64,000 nt of DNA, from positions 1-64,000 of the forward strand of contig SRSI01000033.1 of assembly GCA_005656395.1 (NCBI GenBank), read 5' to 3'. The stretch is from Strongyloides papillosus. Lineage: Eukaryota > Nematoda > Chromadorea > Rhabditida > Strongyloididae. Position 1 is the stretch's first letter. The number at the start of each line of letters is the position of its first letter. Both the position numbers and the translations under genes were made by a program. This document shows, in pieces, positions 12,189-23,512 of this stretch. Below the pieces are notes generated by a model. It saw only the letters and a list, made by a program, of their open reading frames with translations. It was not told the DNA's origin and did no database searches.

Positions 12189-13692
12189 CGGTTTAACGTC
12201 ACAGCTAAGGTACAGGAATTAGGTGTACGTTAGATGTATCTTAGCTGTACAGAATAATATACAACGAATTTGAAAATGTGTTTACTTGCATAAGTTTCTA
12301 TATATTCTGTATATGCTGTATGCTGTATACAGAATTCATACGGCTAAGGTACAGATAAGAAAAAACCAAGTAAATCATATAAACTTTGTTATAAAAACAT
12401 ATATTTTAGCTATGTACAAAGGAATGAAGTGTTTAAGAAACATAATTTGCTTGTGAATTTGATTGAATAAAATAAATGTCTTAAAATAGATACAATTTTT
12501 ACTCTTAATAGCTATTATGTTATTGGCATTTATAACCTAAATAAAATTTTTATAGGAGTTATCAATGATATAAAATATTTTAAAAAAATACAAATCATCA
12601 ACAACATTTTCTAAGTTTTTATACTACTGGTTAGATTTAGATTTTTAGATTTTTTAAATAATAAACTACTAACAGTAACCAATTTTTTAACTGTTCAAAG
12701 CATTTATCTTTTTTGCCATTCATTATTCTTTTGCTACATTAAAAATCATATTTTTAGGTGTAATTATCGCATTTGATCGTTCAAACTATACACGATACCT
12801 TTTGATATACATTAAGCCGGGAAAGGTCAAGACACACCTGTCTATCAAGAAGTATTTTGGTTTTGCTCTTGTATTATTGTGTTGGATAAAGCACACTTTT
12901 ACACTAGCATTTTACCGAAATGTGCACATTTTGTCACATGTATTTTTATACCTGTATATCGGTAATTTTTTTATTTAACATTTATTACTCATTTATTAAT
13001 GTTATTTATATATATATTATTTTCTTCAATACCTTGGGACTTAACTTCAGTTGTTAACAAATAATTTTGGATCATTTATTTCATGATTTAATCAGTTTGC
13101 TTTTAGATAAAAATTTTTTCATCAAAACAGGAAGAAAAGGTTTAAAGTAATGATTGTGTAAGTATGTTTTATTTAAATATTTATACTCTTATATTTATAG
13201 ATATCATATGGACCTTTTTGAATGTTAGCTGGACATTTAGGAGATAAGTTGTATAATTTTTTCTTTATTTAAATATTCTGTTTTTAGATACAATTATCAA
13301 TACAAGAATACCGTCGGAAGTAGATTAAATTTTAAGTTTAAGTTGTACTTCTATTGTAATAAATTATTAACTTTTAGATCTCAAAGCAATAATCTAACAA
13401 CCGTAAGTTTTCATTACTATAAAATTAATTTTGTTCAATTTTTAATGTATTTTTAACTTGTATCAAATTTTTCCTATATTTATATGTGTATTTTGTATAA
13501 AAAAATATAATATTTGTGATTTTTACATGTGTTTTTTCTTAGCTGTATACAGTTAACGTACAGGTAAGGTACATTTTATATACTGCTAGTGTACATCTTA
13601 TTAGCTTTCTGTACGCCGTACAGGTACTGTTTGTAACAAATCTATATATTACCTGTATACAAGTTGTATATCGCGAATGGCTATTAACCGGG
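12188..13692. mobile_element. Putative DNA transposon with subterminal GTACAG repeats
   Basis: The two ends start with the same inverted sequence, CCCGGTTTAA on the left (12186-12195) and TTAACCGGG on the right (about 13684-13692). Both ends are crowded with copies of GTACAG / CTGTATACAG / AGCTAAGGTACAG in either orientation (12205-12360 and 13540-13670), the way transposase binding sites cluster under the ends of many DNA transposons. The interior holds an open stretch on the plus strand at about 12760-12975, but no transposase family was recognised. No target duplication was identified. The left end abuts the broken astacin. Confidence 0.45.
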
Positions 13693-14270
13693 TTGTTGTA
13701 ATTTAATATAATAAATGCGAAAAAATGCTAATGACACTTCTCCATTTTTATATAAAGCTTTTTTACCCTATTTAAATATAATTTATTTTTTAACCTTAAA
13801 ACTGTGTATTTTTCATAATTGCTAGGCTGGAATTTAATTAAAACTTTCTTAATATAATATTTGAGAATCAAAATAATGATTATAAGTTGTTTGAATTTTA
13901 TTAAAAAGTTGTTAAAATATTGTTGTAACTTAATATAATAAATGGAAAAGAATGCTAAATCATTTTTCCAATTTTTGTTTACTATAAAACAAAATATCCA
14001 TGGAAATTATTATTTTTCATATTAATTGATAATTATTTCAATATGTAATTGTTGCATAATTATAGCAACTGTGAATTATAAAAAAATATATTATTTAAAG
14101 GTGTTAAAATTAATTAAATAGAAATAATAAAATACGGTCATAATCTGATATAATAAATATAAAATGATGCTAATGACATTTCTCCAACTTTCCTATAAGG
14201 CTTTTTTAAATCAAACTTTCAAACACAAACATAACAAATTTGTAAACGTTATGCTTGAATTTTGTAGTAT
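13693..14270. repeat. Three diverged direct repeats, about 220-bp spacing
   Basis: Three copies of a diverged unit begin near 13694, 13920 and 14135. Each carries a form of TGTAAYTTAATATAATAAATG followed by AATGCTAATGACA and CTCCA...TATAARGCTTTTTT. They lie just upstream of the GIY-YIG/zinc-finger gene and could be old tandem repeats or promoter-region repeats of that gene. Confidence 0.5.
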
Positions 14271-14653
14271 ATAAGACATGATTTTCTATAATTATGCTCA
14301 TTTTAAGTTTAGTATACTTGAAAGATAGACGTATCTATTAATTTTAATACAATACTGCTTATAATATATCTCTTAAAAACAACGTTTTTAGAAGTTACCT
14401 AGTTCCAAATTTACTTAATTAAATTGCATTATTTTTTTAAAGATATAAATTTATTTAGTTATCTAAGTAAAAATTGTCTTTATTAAAGTAATACTTTACA
14501 GGATATATTTATATATATTCTTTTTAATTTTGTATCATCTAAAACTTTTGTTTTAGATATTAACTACTATTCAATTTTTTGGATAGTTCTTGTTACTTTT
14601 ATAAAGATATACATTTCATTATCTTTAACCCCCTTTATCAATTCACTTTTATC

Positions 14654-17425
14654 ATGAGTACCTTCTCTGAGTCAGATAGTGAAATTGAAATTATCGTTAA
14701 GGCCCCCTCTTCTAAAAAACAAAATAAAAAACAAAAAATATTTACCCCTGTTCCAGAGTCAAATAGTAAGATTGAATCTTCTTCTAAAAAACAAAATAAA
14801 AGACAAAAAAAACTTTACACTCTTCCTGAGTCAAATAGTGAAATTGAAAATTTCTTTGAATCTTCATCTTCTAAAAAAGAAAATAAAAAACAAAAAATAT
14901 TTAACGCTGTTCCAGAATCAGATAGTAAGATTGAATCTTCTTCTGTACCCATTTCTTCTAAAAAACATAATAAAAGACAAAAAAAAGTTAATACTCTTCC
15001 TGAATCAGATAGTGAAATTGAAAATTTCTTTGAATCCTCACCTTCTGAAAAACCAATAGAAGTTATCACTATTTTCGATTCAGATAATGACATCGAAAAT
15101 TTATCTATACGCCCACCTTCTAAAAAACAAAATAAAAAACGAAAAGTAGTTACCACTGTTCCAGAGTCAGATAATAAAATTGAAAAATTCTTTAAAGCCC
15201 CTCTTACCAAAAAACAAAAAATAGATAAATCCAATAGTACCCAATTTAACAATGAAGAATGTAATTTTAGAAAAATAAAAGAAGAAATTGAGGAAGCTAT
15301 AATAACTGTAAAAGATTTGTTTGATGAAGATAAAAATATAGATGAGGCCATAGATATTTTAGAATCTTCTAAAGAAAACAATTTTGGGATTAGTAAATCA
15401 GATTCAAAGACAGTTTCTAATGAATTTGGTGAATTGTTATATAAGGCACTTAGAAAGTTGCTTTTAGATGAAGATAAATGTTATGTTTACGCTTACATCG
15501 ATTCCATAGACGAGTTGAGTATGGATGATACTATTAAAATGGTTTCATACATAGGTAAGGGTAAAAATTTTAGAGCAGGTGATCACATTATAGATGCCTT
15601 TTATTTTAAGGACAATGCATCACATTGCAGTAAAGATAAAAATCCTCATTATCGCAATATATTGAGATTAGGTGAGGGAATAACTATAGTTAAATTCGCG
15701 GAAGCCATTCCTGAGACATTAGCCTATTTCTTTGAGAGTATCTTGATAAGATACATCGGAGTAGAAAAGTTACAAAATGTCCTAAATGGTCATCAAGAAC
15801 TAATTTCTGAATTTTCATCTTTTGCATTAAATTCCTTAGGTAGTTATTTAACTACTCTTATATATGAAAAATATAATTTAAATGAAGGTGAACAATTTAC
15901 TTTAAAGTCTTTTGGCTATAAAGAATTGCCTGATGAAGAATTTAAGGAGACAACATGTGTTGTTTGTGAAGAGATTTTTACCACACCACAAGATTGGATG
16001 AGACACCTTAGATACGGTATTTGCAATGGCAACTTTTCTGAGTATTCTGCGATAGAAAAGATTGATGATACTAAAAAGTATGTCTGTAAGTGCTTGTTGA
16101 GTGATGGCAAGTATTGTAATAGTAAATTTACCACTGTAGGTTGTCTGAAGAGACACATAGGGTATGATCATGATAATATCTTTAAAAAGATATTCTTAAC
16201 TGAAGTTCATGACTATAAGTGTAAGCACTGTAAATATAGTACGAAAGATAGAAATTGTCTTAAAGGACATGTAGGAATACATCATGGAGATAAGTTTTAC
16301 TCTGAGTACAAGTACAGAGGGGGCCATTGTTGTGAAATATGTTCTATAGTGTATCTTAGTGAGAAACTCTTGAAAGATCATTACATAAGTAATCATAGAC
16401 CCGAGTACTTTAATAAATTTGGGGAAGATATAGAAAAATTTAATTGTGAGAAATGTTGTGAAAGATTTTCTAAAAAAGAAAATTTTGACTGCCATATGTC
16501 TTTTTACCATTTTGAAGAAGGTGATGATGATAAGCATGTATGTCCCTATTGTTATGGTAGATACAAAATATTAAAATTTCATGTTAGGAGGCAACATCCT
16601 GAGTATTACGAAAAATCAATAGGTACATTTAAATGTCATTTTTGCCCAGAAAACTTTACAACTTTGCCCAACTTGAATGAGCACAAGAAAGAAACTCATA
16701 GTGATAAGATAGAGAACAAATGTGAGACTTGCTACAAGACATATTTTAACAAACAAAGTTTTGATGCGCATAATGTTTCATGTGAGATAAAATGTTGTGT
16801 AAAAACAGACTGTAAGTTTGTATGTTATACTTCATGTCAAATGAATGTACATAAAACAGAGATGCACGAAGATTATTATTATATTGATGGTAATAATGAG
16901 TACGTTTGTAATAAATGCCACAAGTCATATTCTGATATAAAGATATTAAATTATCATATCTTAACTCACAAAGAGGAATACATAAAAGCTCATCTTACTT
17001 GTAACACATGCAAAAAAACATTTAGTACTAAATATAATTTAGCTGAACATATGCTTTATACTCACAATAAGGAGTACAAAAAAAATAATGAAAGAAAATG
17101 TGACATATGCCAGAAAATAATATGTAATGATAAGAACTTTAATAAACATATGAAAATTCACAGTAAAAGGGTAAAAAGTACTTGTGAAATATGTGGTTTT
17201 ATTTCAGTTTCGAAAGAAGGTTTGAAAGAACATCAGAAAAGTAATCGGAAAACGTCTTGTAAAAAACCTAGATGTGAATATATAGCCAAAAATGGATGCG
17301 ATCTGAAAAAACATATAAATGAGATACACAAAGAATATCGTTGTCAAGAACCAGGGTGTAATAAGGAATACCCAAATCAGGGTGGACTAAATAGACATTA
17401 TAAAAATTCTCATAAAGAAAAATAA
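14654..17425 (+). CDS. GIY-YIG nuclease-like domain fused to a C2H2 zinc-finger array
   Basis: A single intronless reading frame of 923 residues; the first ATG is at 14654 (upstream codons are open but only offer TTG). Residues 1 to about 200 are five to six imperfect repeats of an acidic PESxSxIExFF segment and a KKQNKKQK basic segment, nuclear-localisation-like. Residues about 276-380 match the GIY-YIG fold as found in the LEM-3/ANKLE1 branch: VYAYI (278-282), YIGKGK (299-304), Arg307, Glu361 in a FFESILIRYIG helix, and Asn375 in LQNVLNG, so the usual catalytic positions appear present. From residue 434 to the end there are about 15 zinc fingers, mostly C2H2 with a few C2HC variants (fingers 1 and 8). 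This predicts a nuclear DNA-binding protein that could cut DNA; whether it is a host gene or came from a mobile element is open. Repeats flank it on both sides. I do not know this domain combination from any named family. Confidence 0.85.
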   Translation: MSTFSESDSEIEIIVKAPSSKKQNKKQKIFTPVPESNSKIESSSKKQNKRQKKLYTLPESNSEIENFFESSSSKKENKKQKIFNAVPESDSKIESSSVPISSKKHNKRQKKVNTLPESDSEIENFFESSPSEKPIEVITIFDSDNDIENLSIRPPSKKQNKKRKVVTTVPESDNKIEKFFKAPLTKKQKIDKSNSTQFNNEECNFRKIKEEIEEAIITVKDLFDEDKNIDEAIDILESSKENNFGISKSDSKTVSNEFGELLYKALRKLLLDEDKCYVYAYIDSIDELSMDDTIKMVSYIGKGKNFRAGDHIIDAFYFKDNASHCSKDKNPHYRNILRLGEGITIVKFAEAIPETLAYFFESILIRYIGVEKLQNVLNGHQELISEFSSFALNSLGSYLTTLIYEKYNLNEGEQFTLKSFGYKELPDEEFKETTCVVCEEIFTTPQDWMRHLRYGICNGNFSEYSAIEKIDDTKKYVCKCLLSDGKYCNSKFTTVGCLKRHIGYDHDNIFKKIFLTEVHDYKCKHCKYSTKDRNCLKGHVGIHHGDKFYSEYKYRGGHCCEICSIVYLSEKLLKDHYISNHRPEYFNKFGEDIEKFNCEKCCERFSKKENFDCHMSFYHFEEGDDDKHVCPYCYGRYKILKFHVRRQHPEYYEKSIGTFKCHFCPENFTTLPNLNEHKKETHSDKIENKCETCYKTYFNKQSFDAHNVSCEIKCCVKTDCKFVCYTSCQMNVHKTEMHEDYYYIDGNNEYVCNKCHKSYSDIKILNYHILTHKEEYIKAHLTCNTCKKTFSTKYNLAEHMLYTHNKEYKKNNERKCDICQKIICNDKNFNKHMKIHSKRVKSTCEICGFISVSKEGLKEHQKSNRKTSCKKPRCEYIAKNGCDLKKHINEIHKEYRCQEPGCNKEYPNQGGLNRHYKNSHKEK

Positions 17426-17426
17426 T

Positions 17427-17675
17427 AGGTTTATTTTAGATTCTATTTAGATATATCTGGTATAAATTGATACGAGAATATGAAGATCTATCGTTGCTGC
17501 AATGGTGGATTTTTATTCAAACCAAAAATAACTGGAGACATATTGTCGCAAATTTTATAGAATTATATTATAGTTTATTTTAGATTTAATTTATATACAT
17601 TTAGAATATTTGTTATGAATTGGATGCGGAGATACAAAGATATATCGTTGCTGCAATAATGGATATTTAATTAAA
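17427..17675. repeat. Two tandem repeats of about 145 bp after the zinc-finger gene
   Basis: Two copies of a unit (starting near 17430 and 17573) share GTTTATTTTAGATTYWATTTA and a downstream AGATMTATCGTTGCTGCAATRRTGGAT. The first copy begins immediately after the TAA stop of the fusion gene, so it is in its 3' UTR. Confidence 0.6.
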
Positions 17676-19438
17676 TATATATATTTTTATTATTTAATTG
17701 TTTGTTTTATAATTAATTTATTTTTAATAAATTTCTTTCTTTTAATTTGTGTTTTTTATAATAAACAAAAATGAATAAAAATGGTAATCATATTTTATCA
17801 TTGTTGTTTCATACAATCAATCAATAGTGATTATAAAGATGATTTATAAATAAAATATATAATATATAAACAAGTAAACAACATTAATTCATTCAATAAT
17901 ATCATCATTTGCTAACTTTTTAATTTTTAGATTGCTAATCTTACTAAACTCACTAATCTCTTATTTTTTAATTAGTAAATATTAAACTTTAGATAAAAAA
18001 AAGGGTAGATAATTATTTATATATATTATAAACTTAGTTACATATTTGTAGTTTTTTTGTCTGAATAAAATATTTGTTTTGTTTGGTAATTTTTAAAACA
18101 ATTATAATGTTTTTAATATTCAGAAAAATTTAGTACGCCAGATATTTTTTATTTTTAAACAAATCATTTAAAAAAGTTCCTTTTATTTTTTTTAATACCT
18201 TCATTCAAAAAAAAATGTCGTAATGTTAAAATAAAAATTGTCAAAATTTTTTAATTTTTGACTAAATTGTCTTATATTAAGACCAAACATAAATATTCAT
18301 CTGTTATCAATTATAGTATGAATTAGCATTATTTTATCTGTCAAAAAACTGATCAATGATAATAGTTTAATAATGATTAGGTATTTTTTCAAAGAATGAG
18401 TAATGATAAAATTATTAAAGTTTTTATCATGCCATATAATAATTCAGGAATTGTTTAACAGTGATTCTTAAGTAAAGTTTTATTTTCAATTAAAAAATAT
18501 TCAACATGTTTTGATTGATTATTAAATAAAAATATTTTGCAAAAGAAATATGTTTTAAATTTTATGCGAACACCCCTAGTGTAGTTTATTACTTTATTAG
18601 ACAATTCCTTTACAAACACAATAACAACACAGTAATATATAAACTAATTAACTCAATTTACTTTAATTTACCCACCTAAACAATAGATCATGAATTACAT
18701 AAATTATACTTACAGTTCCTTTAGTGGAATTTTCTTAACTCATACAATAACAACACAATACAATTAAATCTTATCTAACCCTAGAAATATATAATAATTA
18801 ATATTCATATTAATTTTACTATAATAGTCATAAAGTGCTTAAAAAATAGAAATGATTTTCGTCATCCAATTTTTTAATTTATAGTCTCTATTTTGATGAT
18901 TTCTAAATTCATTGTATTTTTCTTAACACAATTTTATTACTCAAATATTATATTATATATTATATTTTGATTGATATAATTTTAAAAGTTTGTTATCTTA
19001 ATAATAATTTGAACTTTCTTAATATCTAAATTTTAAAATTACAAACCTTTCAATTATTAAGAATATGTAAAATACTTATTTTTTGATATATTTTATTTAT
19101 AAAAATAAAAAACTTAATGATATATGAGAATTATTTTTCTTAATTTAATAAATTTAAAGTAACAAATATGCTAAAATTTTTATTTTTTAGTAAATTAGAC
19201 AGCGAAAAAATTAATCATTTTATCTTTTAAAGAATTAAAAAAGTAATATTATTGATAATTTCCAACAATTAATTGAACCTTATTTCTGAGTAAATGATAA
19301 GTTTAAAAAAAATTGAAAAATAAGAAAACTTTATAATATCACATATATTTATGCTTTTTCAAATACCAATTTATTTATATGTTAACATGATTAAATTGTT
19401 GTAATTCTATGTTATCAAAATTTTTAGTTATCATGAGT
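17676..19438. other. Very AT-rich intergenic DNA with a possible LTR relic
   Basis: No coding sequence recognised. On the minus strand at about 18567-18800, AATAAAGTAATAAACTACAC and an end in GGTGTTCGCA look like the 3' part of a solo LTR related to that at 6671-7070. Evidence is weak because the outer end is not visible. Confidence 0.3.
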
Positions 19439-19556
19439 TTAATATTTCAACCTTTTAATTTGATTAATAAGAGCACGTGATGTCACCACTGGTTTGTATT
19501 GAGCATGATAACAAATTGTAATGGCTATTTTCCTTTTTTCGACATCTGTGTTAACA
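19439..19556 (-). CDS. Orphan terminal exon of an unrecognised gene or pseudogene
   Basis: On the minus strand an acceptor (TATTATAG) at 19557 is followed by 39 sense codons and a TAA at 19439-19441. The peptide has normal protein composition (contains DVEKRKIAITICYHAQYK and ends INQIKRLKY), unlike the Asn/Ile/Phe/Lys noise of surrounding frames. No upstream exon could be placed in 19.6-21 kb, so it may be a gene remnant. Family not recognised. Confidence 0.35.
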
Positions 19557-21439
19557 CTATAATATACATCAATATGGAAAAAAGTTACTTTGTATTATAT
19601 ATAATAGTGTATAAAAAATCAAAATAAAATTATAAAAGGTTAATGTATTAATGAATTAGTTTTTTATAGTACTACTGATGTCATTAAGTAAATAATAGTA
19701 AACAAAGTATAATAAATGAATATTTGAAAAAATTTACATAAATTACTATATTGGAAATATTTTATATTTTTATTTTAAATTTACAATAATGATAAAAATT
19801 ACATTAGTACATTATAGTTACTAATAACAAACATTTATTCTCATTTTATGATGTTTATGAATGATAGTAATTAAGAAATTAATTTATTTTTTGTTTAAAT
19901 ATTAACTTTTCAAATTCTAGTAAAAAAACATTTCTTTATTATTAATAAGATTTTATAATATAAAAGTTTCTAAATTATAAGTATGTTTAAAGTTAATAAT
20001 TGAAAAAAAAACATTTTTACAAGTTAAATGTAAATTAATTATTTAGGCCATAATTTTATATTTGTAAAACTATAAAAAAAATTGATAAGTGTTACAATAA
20101 TTCTAACAGATAGGTTATTTTTAAACTCTATATACTAGACAATTGAATTTTTGTAATTTTAATAATAGTTATACCATAAAGATAAAAAATAAAAGGAATT
20201 TTATTAATATTACTGTTTATTATCTTAATTATTACTCAAAATTATCTTTTTTTAATAATCAACTGGTTAATATCTACTTTTAATAATATTTTCATAAATA
20301 TATTAATATATATACGTATCATAAAAAATTACCATATATGAAAGTTTGCATCATTTTTAAAATTTCGTGTTATTACATAATTCATATACAATAAAAGGCT
20401 AAATATGCTAATAAGATAAGAAAATGTACCATAACTATAAGATTAACACAGTTAAGGCACATTACAATGCTAAATACTCATTGTTAGTACATATTTCTCC
20501 AATGTCAAAAAATAGTCAGTGATTAATCGACGGGCGACCCTTTAAATATCTTAAAAGTTTTATGAAATTACTATCATTAAAAAAATCAATTTGATTTCTA
20601 TATTGTATTTCAATGTATATTGTTAGAAGTCAACTATATAAATCTTGAAAAACATTTTTTTTTTCGTTCACAATAAAAAAGAGTGAAGAATAACTTTGCA
20701 CAATTATAAAAAATTTTTTACAATAAACAGTAAATAAACCACTAAATAATACCGATTAATTGATAGTATTTTACAAGATTTAATGCTTACTTCTCTTTAT
20801 TGTGGAAGATAGCTAAATTTTTAAATTTCTATTATTAAAACACAAAAAAAATTAAACATACGTATTTGATGAATACATTTTATATTAAAAAAGCAGATAA
20901 TAAAATAACATCTTATAGTATGAGATTTTACCCATTTTAAGAAGTACATTCTACATCATTTTACATACAAATTTTACGTCTGCATTATTATATATTGAAA
21001 AATAAGGTAGAATTTGTATTCATCAAAATGAGATAAAATGAAGTATGTAATCAATCTTATTTTGATATAATATCTCGTCTTAATGTCGATTGTGATAAAT
21101 AGTATTTTAAAGATGGTAAGTTAAAATGTCATACCTTCATTTTGTGTATTCTTGTTAATAAATTTAGAAGATAAAATATCATAGTAAGAGCGTCCAAAAT
21201 TATACCTAAAATTAACTTCTAATAATGAATTTTAAAAAATATTATAAAAAGAAGTTATCAAATAATTCATATTATTATGTTAAAGTATTTTAACTATTAT
21301 CACAACAGCAATTTTTTAAAATTTTTACCGACATTAATATAAATCTTTTAAACTTTTTTTTAAACTTGACTTTTAATGATAATCTTCAAACATTTTGTAT
21401 AAAAAAAGTTTAATTATCAAATAAGCAAAGATCAAAAAT
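19557..21439. other. AT-rich region without recognised genes
   Basis: Nothing was supported here. A 13-nt inverted repeat (TTTGATGAATACA at about 20866 and its complement at about 21014) may mark a small decayed element. Confidence 0.35.
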
Positions 21440-21580
21440 TTAGCTATTTATATACAAAGAATAAAAATATTCTACAGGACACATTGTATTCATAATAATA
21501 GTTTTGGATTGATCAAAAATAACTCTTGGCAGAATGACGTGTTCACGCCAAAATGATGAGAATGCATTAAAGGCTTTAAC
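21440..21580 (-). CDS. Small exon-like ORF, family not recognised
   Basis: After a possible acceptor (CCTATTCAG) at 21581, 46 codons run to a TAA at 21440. Composition is protein-like (contains FNAFSSFWREHVILP). The frame is also open upstream to an ATG at 21655, giving a 71-residue alternative. No homology is recognised; a chance ORF cannot be excluded. Confidence 0.22.
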   Translation of the reverse strand, partial: VKAFNAFSSFWREHVILPRVIFDQSKTIIMNTMCPVEYFYSLYINS

Positions 21581-21939
21581 CTGAATAGGATATACATATA
21601 TAACTATTACTTTTAGTATAATCCAAACATTTTTCTCACCATTTTTTTTTATCATTATTTGTACCCTTACTAATTTAAGATTATTTTTAGTATTGTTAAC
21701 GAACTAATTAAAAAGGCTAAATTAAGGGGGGAGTCAATAACTATTATTATTCATCTTTATTTGTAAGTGAAATTTAATTTATCATTTTTTTATATATTTT
21801 AATAGGACTACATAGGTCCCAATAAAATTTTTACTGCAGTTAATATTAATTACATGTCTTCTTCTTAACTAATTAATAATATTATTATGAAATAGAATGA
21901 CAATTTGACTCATAACAAATTTTACTATATTATCATGCA

Positions 21940-22860
21940 GAATCTTTTTCCTCGACACAGCCTCAATAAATCAAAAACATACGCATACATTTTCAATCAC
22001 GTTGAATTCGAGTTTAGTGTTTTCAAGATTAGAATTATTTCCGTCTTCTATAGTTTTGCGTTAAAAATAGACATAAAAGTAAGAGTTTCATTAGTTAAAG
22101 ATAATGCATTATCATTAAAAATGATAAAGAATAATAATGTTATAAATTTTTACACACTTATTTTCGAGATGCGCGATTATGTGAACAAATTTCAAAATTA
22201 ATGCATATGTAAAAAGTCAATTTATGGCACTAAAAATTGCTATGATATACCAGTAAAATGCATTATTAAAGCACATTAAAATAAGTACTTAAACTTTGTT
22301 TGTTTAATTTATTCGAAGTTCACAAATATTTTTTCAAGTTATATATAATGTTAAAAATATAGTGTTTAATAAAATATAATTTTGATTGTTAAAAATAAAA
22401 AACAAACAAGTATTTGTTATTAAAATGAATTTTGTTGGTTTTAAAAATTATGTTCAAAATTTTTCACGTAGAACTTTTTTTCTCAGCACTTTTTAAATGA
22501 TTTAAAAACGTATGTATGGGTTTTTAGACACGCTCAATTCGAATTTAATATTTTCGAGATTAGGGTTTTTCATTTTTTATAACTTTTTGCCACAAAATAT
22601 ACTTATAAGTGAGATTTTTCAAAATTTATCTTGGTACTTGAAAAGTACTTTAAAAATGGTGAAGAATGATATATATATTGTTATAGTTTCATAAAGTAGT
22701 TTCCGAGATACGCAAACATGGTCAAAAAGTTTCTAAAGCCATAAAAACGCGTAGAGTGGAGATATGAAACTAATATTTTATATGTGGTGGTATGTCACCT
22801 AGGGGTATTTTTTAAGCATATAAAAATGGCGTTTTAGATTTTTGCTTGTCCCACCTTGTT
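21940..22860. repeat. Diverged direct repeat, offset about 535 bp
   Basis: Segments at about 21940-22200 and 22480-22740 share a run of similar blocks in the same order: TCRACRC..TTTTAAAT, AATTCGARTTTAR, TTTTCRAGATTAG and CGAGATRCGCRAW. Open frames of 98 and 60 codons overlap these copies but are not conserved as protein. Probably an old transposon duplicated in tandem. Confidence 0.35.
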
Positions 22861-23512
22861 CGAGTATCTCAAGAAACGTATTTTAATAAATATATATAAT
22901 TGCTGTTGGTAAAATTAATAGCTATGGATTTTTCAAAACATCGTGTAACTTAATACATTTTTCAAATTATCATAATTAAATTCATAAAGAACAAGCTCAT
23001 TATATTCCGTAGTGATTTTGAAGTCAAACCATAGTATATCCACAAATAATGTTCTTATTGTTTCTTTTTAGAAAATAGTTTATAAAATACATTATTTGTT
23101 TTTAAATACTTTTATAATTATTAATATAAAACTATTTATGTGAAAAAAACTTAATAAAATATTATCAAATATTTGAATTTATTTTTTTCTTTAGGTAAAC
23201 TTTTTAATTTTAGTAAAATTATAAAAATGCTATTACTACTGATTATTCCAATTTGTTTTTTCAAATACATGATGTTTTTTACTTAAAATATTACAAATAT
23301 GTGTTGCAAATATACACAATATATGTCGCGTAATATTTAATAAGCGTTTAAAAATTACAAACACAATAAAAATGTAGTTCCAAACTCTTAGTGTTAGAAA
23401 TTTTTGCATACATATTAAATTATCATTTGAATAACACAACCTATTACTAATAAAAATACAAGTGGTTTTATTGTATTCAAACAAAGAAAATATGTATGTT
23501 TAAAAAATTTTT

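Noticed and set aside
12760..12975. Transposase ORF in the GTACAG-type element
   Set aside because: Open for about 70 codons but without any motif of a known transposase.
14579..14653. Extending the zinc-finger protein by 25 residues upstream
   Set aside because: The extension starts at TTG; the first ATG is at 14654.
14815..15381. 188-codon open frame on the minus strand and 126-codon frame on the plus strand within the zinc-finger gene
   Set aside because: Shadows of the repeated N-terminal modules; the main frame has clear domain structure.
20866..21026. MITE based on the TTTGATGAATACA inverted repeat
   Set aside because: The matching arms are only 13 nt long and could be chance in such AT-rich DNA.
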